Assembly: GCF_006385255.1 (NCBI RefSeq)
Contig: NZ_VFJE01000055.1
Span: forward strand, 483,990-547,989
Direction: 5' to 3'
DNA: 64,000 nucleotides
From: Flavobacterium microcysteis
Lineage (GTDB): Bacteria; Bacteroidota; Bacteroidia; Flavobacteriales; Flavobacteriaceae
Position numbers and translations under genes: made by a program. The notes below the pieces were generated by a model. That model had not been told where the DNA came from. It worked only from the letters and a program-made list of their open reading frames with translations, and did no database searches. Positions 1 to 7,460 of the stretch are shown here, piece after piece; position 1 is the stretch's first letter, and the number at the start of each line of letters is the position of its first letter.

Positions 1-111
1 GCTGATTTTTCAGGAACATCAACCTTGCAGATTAATCTGGCTTCAGGATTGTATATAGCCAAAATCCTTTCAGAAGGAAAAACAGCTATCCGAAAGATAG
101 TAATCCAGTAA
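1..111 (+). CDS. C-terminal end of a T9SS-sorted secreted protein (partial)
   Basis: Frame 1 is open from the window edge to a TAA at 109-111 and encodes 36 residues. They have the pattern of a T9SS type A C-terminal sorting domain: hydrophobic strand, S-G-L-Y-I-A-K-I, a short turn with a glycine, then R-K-I-V-I-Q at the end. In this family the domain directs a folded cargo protein through the type IX secretion system of the outer membrane, where it is removed or exchanged for a surface anchor. The catalytic or adhesive part of the protein lies before the window, so its activity cannot be stated. A near-perfect hairpin follows at 131-164. Confidence 0.7.
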   Translation, partial: ADFSGTSTLQINLASGLYIAKILSEGKTAIRKIVIQ

Positions 112-130
112 GTAATAATAAAAAAGTTTA

Positions 131-164
131 CAAAGAGCTAATGATTAATTTTATTAGCTCTTTG
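131..164. terminator. bidirectional terminator hairpin
   Basis: A 12-bp perfect inverted repeat (arms 131-142 and 153-164, caaagagctaat) with a 10-base loop lies between the convergent T9SS cargo gene and the receiver gene. The right arm also encodes the last three codons and stop of the receiver gene, so terminator and coding sequence overlap. Confidence 0.7.
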
Positions 165-543
165 CTATTTCTAAAACATTCTGAAGCGTAACAGGTTTTG
201 TAAAATAACCAAGAATTCCGTTGCAGTTTTGGGATCTTTCTTTGTCTGAACAGGCAATAGAGGAACTCACAATATAAATGGATACTTCTTTAGGAAACAG
301 ATTTTTTACTTTCTGGAACTGTTCCATGAAATTCCATCCATCCATTACTGGCATTTCAATATCGAGCATAATAATGTCCGGAAACTCTTCAGGCTGATGG
401 ACTAATCCCGTTAATCCGTTGATGGCTTCAGCGCCATTTGGAAAAGACAGTATTTTACTTGCGGTTTCTGATTTGTGGATGATTTTTTTGGTTATTGTTT
501 GATAAATAGGGTCATCATCGATAAGACATATTATCTGATTCAT
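154..543 (-). CDS. single-domain response regulator (receiver/CheY-like)
   Basis: 129 residues consisting of one receiver domain and no output domain. The acidic pocket is visible near the start (L-I-D-D-D-P), the phospho-acceptor aspartate in the strand I-I-M-L-D-I-E-M-P about residue 60, the conserved S/T near residue 95, and the lysine of the F-T-K-P motif near residue 116. Such stand-alone receivers pass phosphate between proteins or bind a partner. The start ATG overlaps the TGA stop of the upstream histidine kinase (ATGA), so the two are translationally coupled and the kinase is the likely phosphodonor. Confidence 0.88.
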   Translation of the reverse strand: MNQIICLIDDDPIYQTITKKIIHKSETASKILSFPNGAEAINGLTGLVHQPEEFPDIIMLDIEMPVMDGWNFMEQFQKVKNLFPKEVSIYIVSSSIACSDKERSQNCNGILGYFTKPVTLQNVLEIAKS

Positions 544-3377
544 TTAAAGTAGATTTTGAAGGTAGTTCCTATGTTGGGTTCGCTTTCAACGGTTACAGTT
601 CCGCCCATAGCATCGATTTGGTTTTTGGTAATGAAAAGCCCTATTCCTTTAGAGTCGGGATTTTCGTGAAATGTTTTGTACATCCCGAATAGCTTGTCAC
701 CATATTTTTTCAGGTCAATTCCAAGTCCATTGTCAGAAATCTCCAAAACGGTTCTGTCGTTTTCGATATAACTGTTTAGGATAATGACAGGATTTCGCAT
801 AGGATGACAATAGCGAATGGCGTTGGATATAAAATTGAGCAGTATGCTTTCCAGATAGGCCGGATTGTAGTTTACAAAGATTTCTGGCGACACATTATTT
901 TTTATAACCGCTTTTTTGAATGCAATCTGCTCCGAAATAATATTGACTATCCTGTCAATATTATCTTTTATATTCAGGTTTTCGAGAATCAGGTTGATAT
1001 TGGTCTGAATGTTAATGACCTCATTCAGATTGAGCATGGTTTCGTTTAGTGTGTTGGAAACATTTTGCAACATTTTGACAAGTTCGTTACGTTCTTCTTC
1101 CGTTTCTGCTGTTTCAATAAGTGTAGAAATGGACTGAATGTTGCTGGTATGCGAACGAAGGTTGTGAGAAACGATATAAGAAAAGTTCAGTAGCCTTTTA
1201 TTTTGTTCGGTAACCAAATCCAGAGAGTTATTCAAATCTTTTTCTGCTTCCTTACTCTTAGTAATATCAAGCATAATACCTTTTAGTGCAACTGGGATGC
1301 CATTTTCGTAAATCACATTCACAATATCACGAATCCAGAGTATAGAACCATTTTTGGCAATCATCCTATATTCGAAGTCATATTGCAGGCTTTTTTGAGA
1401 TTCTATGGCACAATAATTTATGGCCCAATGCTTATCGTCCGGATGTATCGTATTGGCCCAGAAATTACCGTCACTATACCATTCTTCTTGGGTATAGCCT
1501 GTGATTTCTTCGGCTTTTTTATTGACATAGGTAAAGAGATAAGTATTATAATCACACTCCCAGACAATTCCATCAATCGTATTGATTAACGATTCCATTT
1601 TTTTCTGCGATTGTATCACTATTTCTTCAGAAATCTTTCGTGCCGTGATATCTTCTGTTGATATGATTATCCGTTCAAGCGTTTCCTCATAACCTGGCAT
1701 AACGCTCCAACGAAGACTGATGTCGCGGTATTCCCCATCAATTTTCCTTACTTTTGAATCGATAGTAAGTCGTGTTTCGCCCTGAGTAATGGCAAGCAGC
1801 TGCGCCTTGAACGAATCCATAGCATCGTTATTCAGCACGTCTCCCAATCGTTGCATGAGGTCTTCCTTTGTTTTAGGATAATGCAATGTCAGACATTCGT
1901 TGTTTACATTGATTATTTTTACAAGCGAGATGCATTTTTGGATAACTTCCGGATGTGTGTCAAAAAAGACTTTTATTTCTTCTCTGCTTTTTCCAGTCAG
2001 CCCTAATTCTTCCAGATAATTTTTCAGATAAGAGAAATCCTCTTCCCATAATGCAATAGGCGAATCTTCAAAAAGGCTTTTAAAACGTATTTCGCTTTTT
2101 CGGATAGCATCTTCCGCTTCTTTTTTTGAGGTAATATCCTCTACAATCGAAATATGGGAACTTGGCTTTTCTCCTTCTTGCCAAAGAGGTGAATAGGTAA
2201 TGTTTACCCAAATAAGCTTGCCACTTTTATGGATGTATCTTTTTTCTATATTAAGTTCTCGAATCTCACCATTTTTAAGTCTTTCGAGTTGCTTGAGATT
2301 GTCTTCGAGATCGTCTTTATAAGTAATGTCCTTGAAAGTCATATTTCTCATTTCCTCAAACGTATATCCGAGCATCCGCGAATATTGGTCGTTTACTTCA
2401 ATAAGGCACCCGGCTACAGAGTCAACATGCGCAATCCCAACAGCAGCCTGGTCAAAAATAGATTTGAATTTTATTTCGTCATTAAGAATCTTGTTTTTCT
2501 GTTCCCGTACCAGAAGTTGCAGCTCTGCCGGTTTTTTTAAAACATTGGTTAAAAAAAGAGAAAAGATAAAACAGCATAATATTGCGAGTACTAATGCAGG
2601 ACGTATTTCGATAAAAAGTCCATATTTGCTTTTGCTTATAAGATATATTTTCCAATTTCCGTCTGGAATTGACAGTACCTGGAAGTATTTATCGTGAAAG
2701 TCTTCTTTGTTGGGAAGGAAAAATTCCGTTTCGCCTGTTTTTGGGTTTACTTTTGAAAACTGAAAGTAATATTGGGAGTCTTTGATGGAATTTATTCCGG
2801 AAGATTTAAGTAATGTTTCGAGCTTTACTATCACTGCAGAGAATCCCCAGAATTTACCTTTTCTGTAGATAGGAAACCGGCCTATTACTCCGAGTCCGCC
2901 TTGTTTTAATTCTAAAGGGCCTGCAAAATGGATTTTCCCTTTTTGGATGGTTTCCATGGCTTCCTCTTTGACAGAATTGGCATTTAATATATCAAAATTA
3001 ATCAGGTCAGGATTGTTAGGATACGTATATTTGATTATTCCATTTGGAACTAATTGTACGGCATCAATATTGGGATTGGAATCGACCAGTACTTTTGCCA
3101 GAGCATCAAAATTTTCAGGTTCACCATCTTCATTGACAATCATGGCCAAAGAAACTGTTGTAGTATGGCAGTTTTTAAGGGAATAACTCAGATTTTGTTG
3201 TACAACATGGAGAATATTTGACATTTCTCTGTGTCTATTTTCCTTGACAACTTCAAAACGTTTTAAAACGATAGGACTAATTAAGGCAAGTAGTAGGAGA
3301 AAAACTATAAGGGTGCTTAACCTGGGCTTTGATATAAACCAGCCAGTTATTTTTGACCATTTGTTCTCTATTTTCAT
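540..3377 (-). CDS. membrane sensor histidine kinase with three PAS domains
   Basis: 945 residues from the chosen start. The reading frame stays open to an ATG at 3470, but that extension runs directly out of the terminator at 3471-3498 and begins with an unlikely hydrophobic tail, so ATG 3377 (M-K-I-E-N-K-W) is preferred. Order of domains: TM helix (about 17-37), a periplasmic CHASE-like sensor region (about 40-255), second TM helix (about 255-280), three PAS/PAC units (about 300-420, 430-560, 610-730), a dimerisation helix with the phospho-acceptor histidine in V-S-H-N-L-R-S-H, and a C-terminal HATPase with N box (F-I-S-N-A-I-R-Y), D-N-G-L-G and K-G-I-G-L. It should autophosphorylate in response to an extracytoplasmic or PAS-bound cue and pass phosphate to the overlapping receiver. 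The signal is unknown. Confidence 0.88.
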   Translation of the reverse strand: MKIENKWSKITGWFISKPRLSTLIVFLLLLALISPIVLKRFEVVKENRHREMSNILHVVQQNLSYSLKNCHTTTVSLAMIVNEDGEPENFDALAKVLVDSNPNIDAVQLVPNGIIKYTYPNNPDLINFDILNANSVKEEAMETIQKGKIHFAGPLELKQGGLGVIGRFPIYRKGKFWGFSAVIVKLETLLKSSGINSIKDSQYYFQFSKVNPKTGETEFFLPNKEDFHDKYFQVLSIPDGNWKIYLISKSKYGLFIEIRPALVLAILCCFIFSLFLTNVLKKPAELQLLVREQKNKILNDEIKFKSIFDQAAVGIAHVDSVAGCLIEVNDQYSRMLGYTFEEMRNMTFKDITYKDDLEDNLKQLERLKNGEIRELNIEKRYIHKSGKLIWVNITYSPLWQEGEKPSSHISIVEDITSKKEAEDAIRKSEIRFKSLFEDSPIALWEEDFSYLKNYLEELGLTGKSREEIKVFFDTHPEVIQKCISLVKIINVNNECLTLHYPKTKEDLMQRLGDVLNNDAMDSFKAQLLAITQGETRLTIDSKVRKIDGEYRDISLRWSVMPGYEETLERIIISTEDITARKISEEIVIQSQKKMESLINTIDGIVWECDYNTYLFTYVNKKAEEITGYTQEEWYSDGNFWANTIHPDDKHWAINYCAIESQKSLQYDFEYRMIAKNGSILWIRDIVNVIYENGIPVALKGIMLDITKSKEAEKDLNNSLDLVTEQNKRLLNFSYIVSHNLRSHTSNIQSISTLIETAETEEERNELVKMLQNVSNTLNETMLNLNEVINIQTNINLILENLNIKDNIDRIVNIISEQIAFKKAVIKNNVSPEIFVNYNPAYLESILLNFISNAIRYCHPMRNPVIILNSYIENDRTVLEISDNGLGIDLKKYGDKLFGMYKTFHENPDSKGIGLFITKNQIDAMGGTVTVESEPNIGTTFKIYFK

Positions 3378-3470
3378 CTGGGCTGGAATCTGTTTATTCT
3401 GGAGACTAAAATATAAATTAATATTTAATTTTGAAGCGATTAGCAGGAATTCCGTTAAAGGGAAAGACAA

Positions 3471-3498
3471 AAAAAAATAGCCTTCTGGCTATTTTTTT
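3471..3498. terminator. terminator hairpin
   Basis: Inverted repeat aaaaaaatagcc / ggctattttttt with a 4-base loop (ttct), flanked by A and T tracts. It lies downstream of the minus-strand DUF3037 gene and just upstream of the kinase, separating the two transcripts and arguing against the long kinase start. Confidence 0.7.
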
Positions 3499-3531
3499 GT
3501 AGTTATTTGTTAATAAGAAGATTAGCTTTTT

Positions 3532-3915
3532 TTATAAAACCAGCTCAGAAAACAAACGTTCAGAAATTTCTTCCAAATTATTGCATAGGCCAGGGTGTGG
3601 TCTTGAAGTTTGTACTACGGAACTTCTTACAGCAGTCATCCATCGGAAGCGAGAAGGCACATCAAAGGCCGCAATCGGGCCTCCATCTTTAGCGCCTTGT
3701 GCAATTTTTACAAAGGCCTGCAGATTTTGTTCGAGCTGTTCATAATCGAGTTCATCTGAAAAAAGTTCAAGCTTCGCTACATCTATTTTATAAAGAACTT
3801 TGATGTACTGCTCTTTTTTACAGAAGACGATGATTCCCGTATTGACAAATTCTTCGCGCTCAACTTTTGGCACGATACGAATCACGGCATATTCATATAA
3901 GTGTTTGTCTTGCAT
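3532..3915 (-). CDS. DUF3037 family protein
   Basis: 127 residues with the usual DUF3037 layout: an N-terminal strand 'Y-E-Y-A-V-I-R-I-V-P', then E-F-V-N-T-G-I-I-V, and a C-terminal half ending in R-P-H-P-G-L. The family has no known biochemical function. It is commonly found beside, or partly overlapping, a HipA-like kinase gene, and that holds here: its first 23 bases overlap the end of the upstream HipA-like gene, so the two are almost certainly co-translated. An accessory or substrate role for the kinase is possible but unproven. Confidence 0.8.
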   Translation of the reverse strand: MQDKHLYEYAVIRIVPKVEREEFVNTGIIVFCKKEQYIKVLYKIDVAKLELFSDELDYEQLEQNLQAFVKIAQGAKDGGPIAAFDVPSRFRWMTAVRSSVVQTSRPHPGLCNNLEEISERLFSELVL

Positions 3916-4687
3916 CTTGAGCAGCTTTTATAAAAATTTCTGAATTGGCTAAACGTGTAATTAAAAAGCTGGAGTAGGTATTTCGTATCTGCTCCGGCGT
4001 TTCTTCTGAACCTTCCCATTGCAGCCATTCTTCAGGAATCAGGCCTACAATTGAACGAATTTTATCTTCTGTAAGTAAAGACTTAAATTCTTTGTTTGTT
4101 TCTTCCAATCGGGATGCTTTTGGCAGTAAAACGTGATCCTTAATTAAAGCAAACGGACTCTTGGCGCTATTTTCCCAATTGCTCCATGAATGATGAAAAT
4201 ACAAACAAGCGCCATGATCAATCAACCATAACTCTTTATGCCAGATAAGCATGTTTGTATTCCTGAATGTACGGTCTACATTGGTTATAAAAGCATCCAG
4301 CCATACAATTTTTGAAGCAAGTTCCGCATCAGTTTCGGTAACTATGGGGTCAAAAGTGATGGCTCCGGAAAGAAAGTGGAGGGCAAGATTTAGTCCCTGG
4401 CTTCCTTGTAATAAGTCCTGAATTTCCTCATCGCCTTCGGTTCTTCCAAAAGCTTCATCAAGATTTGCGAATACTAGTTCTGGTACTGCTAATCCTAGTG
4501 CACGGGCAATTTCGCCTCCTATTAATTCGGCTATTAGTGCCTTTACGCCATGACCGGCACCTTTGAATTTCAACACATATTTAAAACCGTCGTCTGCATC
4601 TGCAAGAGCCGGAAGCGAGCCTCCTTCTCTCAATGGAGAAATGTATCGGGTGACATTGACTGTTCGTAACGAAAATGGATTATCCAT
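3893..4687 (-). CDS. HipA-like kinase family protein
   Basis: 264 residues starting at ATG 4687 (M-D-N-P-F). The frame is open another 84 codons upstream, but that part crosses the terminator at 4706-4738 and the end of the DoxX gene and has no protein-like composition. Kinase-fold features include the nucleotide-lysine strand Y-V-L-K-F-K-G, a conserved glutamate helix (E-L-I-G-G-E-I-A), the catalytic-loop-like W-L-D-A-F-I-T-N-V-D-R-T, and the metal-binding L-I-D-H-G-A. This is the short HipA-like type rather than full-length HipA (about 440 residues), and no HipB-like antitoxin lies next to it. A protein kinase role is inferred from the fold only. Confidence 0.75.
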   Translation of the reverse strand: MDNPFSLRTVNVTRYISPLREGGSLPALADADDGFKYVLKFKGAGHGVKALIAELIGGEIARALGLAVPELVFANLDEAFGRTEGDEEIQDLLQGSQGLNLALHFLSGAITFDPIVTETDAELASKIVWLDAFITNVDRTFRNTNMLIWHKELWLIDHGACLYFHHSWSNWENSAKSPFALIKDHVLLPKASRLEETNKEFKSLLTEDKIRSIVGLIPEEWLQWEGSEETPEQIRNTYSSFLITRLANSEIFIKAAQDARQTLI

Positions 4688-4705
4688 AAGTTTTTTCTTT
4701 GATAC

Positions 4706-4738
4706 AAAAATAGCGCATCGAAACGGATGCGCCATTTT
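4706..4738. terminator. bidirectional terminator hairpin
   Basis: Arms gcgcatc (4713-4719) and gatgcgc (4726-4732), extended by A/T pairs on both sides after one mismatch, with oligo-T on each strand. It ends the DoxX-like transcript read on the minus strand. Confidence 0.65.
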
Positions 4739-4782
4739 TTTTGAAAATATATTTATAAACTGCCAATAAAGAGTAGCCTGTT

Positions 4783-5151
4783 TTATGCTGCCTGTTTTAG
4801 TTTGTGATAACTCACATAAGAAAGCATGAGTACTCCTAAAACTATAAGCGGGAAGATAGCCTGAAAGCCAAAACCATCTACTGCTGCATGGCTTGCGGAT
4901 GCACCAAGAAAATCGAAAGTAAATCCGGCATAGGCCCATTCTTTCAAACGATGTGGTACAGCGGGAATAATTAAGACAAGTGCTCCCAATACTTTAAAAA
5001 CGGTAATAATAACTCCAAAATATTCAGGATATCCCAAATGACGGATACCTTCTTTGGCTAATTCGGTTTGTGATGTCAGAGCTGGCATCACACCTTCAAA
5101 TAAAAAGATCAGGATGGTAGTAACCCAAAAGATAATTCGATGTTTTTTCAT
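4783..5151 (-). CDS. DoxX-like small membrane protein
   Basis: 122 residues with four predicted membrane helices (about 5-25, 45-65, 72-90, 96-115). The motif H-L-G-Y-P-E-Y-F-G after the first helix and K-V-L-G-A in the second match the DoxX-like family. These proteins sit in the cytoplasmic membrane and have been linked with redox-related enzymes, but most have no assigned reaction. It is the second gene of a two-gene unit with the DinB-family gene, 24 bases apart. Confidence 0.75.
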   Translation of the reverse strand: MKKHRIIFWVTTILIFLFEGVMPALTSQTELAKEGIRHLGYPEYFGVIITVFKVLGALVLIIPAVPHRLKEWAYAGFTFDFLGASASHAAVDGFGFQAIFPLIVLGVLMLSYVSYHKLKQAA

Positions 5152-5175
5152 GGTAGTTTTAATTGATTGTTAGTT

Positions 5176-5697
5176 TTATTTAGCTATAACAGCAATAATT
5201 TTTCTGACTTGTTCTGTATGTCGTTGCGCATGAAATAGCGAGAAGTTGATCCATTCCAGACGGGTTAGGTGACCAAAAACAGGCAATTCAAAACCCATGC
5301 AGGTTTTTGACAAATCTAATGAGTCAATGAGCTGTAGGGTGTCTTTTTTAATAGCTTTTAATTTGTCGAGTTGCTGCTGTTTGTCATGTAGGGTTTCCAC
5401 TGGAATAATAAATTCCGGTGCATCCAATTTGGTGCTGAAATCTAAAAAGATCGATTTCATAAGAGGTATTTTTTCGTCTATCGCTCTATCCGTTTCGCCT
5501 ACATTTTCTGGAAGTAGGTTTTTGAGTCCCGAATTTGCTTTCAGAATATGTTCCATTACCTGGCCCACAGACCAGCTATTTTCTGCAGGGTTTTTATCCC
5601 ATAAGCTGTTATCAACAGATAAAAGCAGTTTTTCAAAGCCGTCATAAGTTGCATTGGTTGTTCCAATAAGCGCGGCAGTATCAAAGTTATTAGTCAT
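5176..5697 (-). CDS. DinB family (DinB_2) putative metal-dependent protein
   Basis: 173 residues forming the four-helix DinB/YfiT-like bundle. Likely metal ligands are the histidine in W-S-V-G-Q-V-M-E-H (about 48) and the two in L-F-H-A-Q-R-H near residue 157. The E. coli DinB polymerase is unrelated. Bacterial DinB_2 members include thiol transferases and damage-induced proteins of unknown activity, so substrate and reaction cannot be given. The gene leads a short operon with the DoxX-like gene. Confidence 0.8.
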   Translation of the reverse strand: MTNNFDTAALIGTTNATYDGFEKLLLSVDNSLWDKNPAENSWSVGQVMEHILKANSGLKNLLPENVGETDRAIDEKIPLMKSIFLDFSTKLDAPEFIIPVETLHDKQQQLDKLKAIKKDTLQLIDSLDLSKTCMGFELPVFGHLTRLEWINFSLFHAQRHTEQVRKIIAVIAK

Positions 5698-5814
5698 AGG
5701 TTTTATTGTTTGTTATTTTTATCCAAAATTAGGTTGGCCGTAGCAATTTTATGCTGTGTAAAAAAGACAATAGGGAGGGGAGATTGCGACAAGCTGTCGT
5801 TTTCCCGAATTCGT

Positions 5815-5822
5815 TATCTTTG
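5815..5822 (+). promoter_or_regulatory. Bacteroidetes-type promoter -7 element (TATCTTTG)
   Basis: TATCTTTG matches the TAnnTTTG consensus of the Bacteroidetes primary sigma factor. It lies 24 bases before the ATG at 5847 and would drive the three-gene run 5847-6607. No clear TTTG box was seen at the expected upstream distance. Confidence 0.5.
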
Positions 5823-5846
5823 TACAGTGATAGAAAACCTTTATGT

Positions 5847-5999
5847 ATGGGACGACGCAATGAAGCCAATAGGCTGGAACATAAAAAGAAAACAGACCAT
5901 AAAAAGAAGCGGGAGCAGGAGGCTGAGAAGCAAAGAAAGAATAAGCTGAAAGAAATTATCAAAAAGAATAATGCTTCTAATGAAGCACAAACAGAATAA
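5847..5999 (+). CDS. small lysine-rich hypothetical protein
   Basis: 50 residues, starting M-G-R-R-N-E-A-N and made largely of Lys, Arg, Glu and Asn in a single highly charged helix. The start is set by its distance from the promoter at 5815-5822; the longer open frame upstream crosses that promoter and is not protein-like. The stop is one base before the ATG of the next gene, implying an operon. No function is recognised. The basic helix could bind nucleic acid or ribosomes, but that is a guess from composition. Confidence 0.55.
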   Translation: MGRRNEANRLEHKKKTDHKKKREQEAEKQRKNKLKEIIKKNNASNEAQTE

Positions 6000-6000
6000 A

Positions 6001-6216
6001 ATGGATAGCAAAGCCTTCGAAGAATTAAAGAAAGACGTACAGGAAATCATTGACCTGTTAGCAAGTAAACAAAATAAAGAAGCCAATAACAAACTGGTTG
6101 AAGTAAGCGAAAATCTTGATGAATTATTAGACCATGCCGAAGAAGATGAAGAGCTTGTAGAGCTAGGTCGTTATATGGTATTGCTGAATCAGCTGCACCA
6201 AAAAATTAATGCCTAA
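6001..6216 (+). CDS. small acidic helical hypothetical protein
   Basis: 71 residues beginning M-D-S-K-A-F, with an uninterrupted amphipathic helical pattern (E-E-L-K-K-D-V-Q-E-I, then N-L-D-E-L-L-D-H-A-E-E-D-E-E-L). The ATG one base after the previous stop is preferred over an in-frame ATG at 5971 inside the previous gene. It overlaps the next gene by 8 bases. The family is not recognised; a small adaptor or coiled-coil protein is plausible. Its opposite charge to the preceding lysine-rich peptide may mean the two interact. Confidence 0.6.
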   Translation: MDSKAFEELKKDVQEIIDLLASKQNKEANNKLVEVSENLDELLDHAEEDEELVELGRYMVLLNQLHQKINA

Positions 6217-6607
6217 TAAGATGGGCCAGCAATTAATCTGCCCATGTGGTTCGGGTTTGCTATTTGCCCAATGTTGCGAACCTTTCATCAACGGAACCCA
6301 GAATCCTCCAACTGCAGAAAAACTGATGCGTTCCCGTTACAGCGCCTATGCTGTGCAGGCTGTAGATTATCTTATCGCAACTACGTATAGTTCAACAAGA
6401 AAGAATCATTCAAAATCAGATATATTGGAATGGTCTAAATCCAACCAATGGCTGAAACTGGAAGTATTGGATGCAACAGAGAATACAGTAGAGTTTAAAG
6501 CCTATTTTTTAGACAGTCGTCTTAAAGCGCAAATGCACCATGAAAAATCATTTTTCAAAAAAGAAAATGAAAGGTGGTTTTATGTGGATGGTGAATTTTT
6601 TGAATAA
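6209..6607 (+). CDS. YchJ family protein with SEC-C zinc motif
   Basis: 132 residues. The N-terminus carries the SEC-C-type metal site C-P-C-G-S-G ... Q-C-C-E, followed by the YchJ signature R-S-R-Y-S-A-Y and the N-terminal strands of an NTF2-like fold (W-L-K-L-E-V-L-D-A-T). E. coli YchJ has two SEC-C motifs and is slightly longer; here only the N-terminal motif is obvious. Translation may begin at 6209, overlapping the previous gene, or at ATG 6221. The role is unknown; SEC-C motifs bind zinc. Confidence 0.85.
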   Translation: MPNKMGQQLICPCGSGLLFAQCCEPFINGTQNPPTAEKLMRSRYSAYAVQAVDYLIATTYSSTRKNHSKSDILEWSKSNQWLKLEVLDATENTVEFKAYFLDSRLKAQMHHEKSFFKKENERWFYVDGEFFE

Positions 6608-6633
6608 AGTTTTTATTAAGCTAGAAATATAGT

Positions 6634-6681
6634 GGCTCTGCGACTTTGCGAGTAATTATTTTCACGCAAAGACGCAGAGCC
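6634..6681. repeat. dispersed GC-rich palindrome, copy 1
   Basis: 17-base arms ggctctgcgactttgcg (6634-6650) and its near-complement (6665-6681) with one mismatch and a 14-base AT-rich loop. A second copy with longer arms lies at 12016-12074. It stands out by GC content from the surrounding AT-rich spacer and follows the YchJ gene, so it may act as a terminator or a REP-like element. Confidence 0.8.
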
Positions 6682-6700
6682 GCAAAGAGATTAAAAAAAG

Positions 6701-6729
6701 AAATGCCCTCCAAAAGGTGAAGGACATTT
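6701..6729 (-). terminator. hairpin downstream of the lipoprotein gene
   Basis: Arms aaatgccct (6701-6709) and aggacattt (6721-6729), one G-U pair, followed on the minus strand by a T-rich tract. It is a second, weaker stop behind the one at 6797-6834. Confidence 0.4.
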
Positions 6730-6796
6730 ACTAACTCTCAAAATAACCCCCTCTTATTTTAAGGTCTTAGGGTATTGTTTTTTTTGGAAAAAAATT

Positions 6797-6834
6797 GGCT
6801 CCTGATATTATAACCCAATAATAATTCAGGAGCC
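6797..6834 (-). terminator. terminator of the 6865-7293 lipoprotein gene
   Basis: Arms ggctcctga (6797-6805) and tcaggagcc (6826-6834); read on the minus strand the stem is followed by aattttttt. It lies 31 bases past the lipoprotein stop codon. Confidence 0.65.
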
Positions 6835-6864
6835 GGTGTATAAACTAGTAAAAATATGAACTAC

Positions 6865-7293
6865 TTATTGCTTAGTACCCTGAAAAGTGTAGGTGAGATC
6901 TGTAGCAGATTGCTCCTGTGTTTGTACTAATAATGTTTTGCTGCTAATAGTGTAGCTAAATGTACCCTCAGGAATATTACCATCACCAAAGATAGCTTGA
7001 TTACTAGCATTGTATACTTTCATTGTTTTTGAAGTATAGTTTGAATAGGGCTCTCCGCTTTTTGGAGTAATTTTTAAATGAGTACCATCAACTTTAGTAA
7101 CGATTAAAATTGCATCAAAATAGGTTGGTGCATCTCCTCCAAGTGGATCTAAAGTTCCTTTGTATGTACCTACAGCAGTATCTATACTTCCGCCACCACC
7201 TGGTCCATTATTACTATCATCACTACTGCATGATGCTAAACCAAATAATGCAATTGCAATAATTCCTGCTGTTTTTAAAATTGACTTTCTCAT
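6865..7293 (-). CDS. secreted lipoprotein of unknown function
   Basis: 142 residues. The signal peptide has a basic start (M-R-K-S), a hydrophobic core and a lipobox L-A-S-C, so the mature protein is lipidated at Cys22. The acidic S-S-D-D-S after the cysteine fits the Bacteroidetes lipoprotein export signal for the cell surface. A Gly-rich linker leads to a small beta-strand domain (V-G-T-Y-K-G-T-L-D-P, then alternating strands), of the kind often seen in short flavobacterial lipoproteins. No enzyme motif is visible. A TAACTTTG promoter element lies at 7325-7332. Confidence 0.75.
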   Translation of the reverse strand: MRKSILKTAGIIAIALFGLASCSSDDSNNGPGGGGSIDTAVGTYKGTLDPLGGDAPTYFDAILIVTKVDGTHLKITPKSGEPYSNYTSKTMKVYNASNQAIFGDGNIPEGTFSYTISSKTLLVQTQEQSATDLTYTFQGTKQ

Positions 7294-7324
7294 TGTTTTA
7301 ATTTTTTTTTAGGATTTGTGAATA

Positions 7325-7332
7325 CAAAGTTA
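7325..7332 (-). promoter_or_regulatory. promoter -7 element (TAACTTTG) for the lipoprotein gene
   Basis: On the minus strand the sequence reads TAACTTTG, matching TAnnTTTG, 32 bases before the start codon at 7293. No convincing upstream TTTG box was found. Confidence 0.45.
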
Positions 7333-7445
7333 TAGGGGTGGTATTTGGCATCCTATACCTTAAAACGAGTATATTTTTCTACCTGTTTTCAGGTATTTTT
7401 TAATCGAAAATTTAAAAATTTAACATAAGGTGTCATTTAAGTTAA

Positions 7446-7453
7446 TATTTTTG
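7446..7453 (+). promoter_or_regulatory. promoter -7 element (TATTTTTG), near-leaderless
   Basis: TATTTTTG matches TAnnTTTG and ends only 7 bases before the ATG at 7461. If it is used, the transcript would start at or within a base or two of the start codon. Confidence 0.4.
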
Positions 7454-7460
7454 TGAGGCT

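Noticed and set aside
3893..4687. HipA-type toxin-antitoxin system
   Set aside because: No HipB-like gene is present and the kinase is the short HipA-like form; toxicity cannot be claimed from sequence.
5710..5840. Upstream extension and alternative frames before the small lysine-rich gene
   Set aside because: They cross the promoter at 5815-5822 and have no conserved-looking composition.
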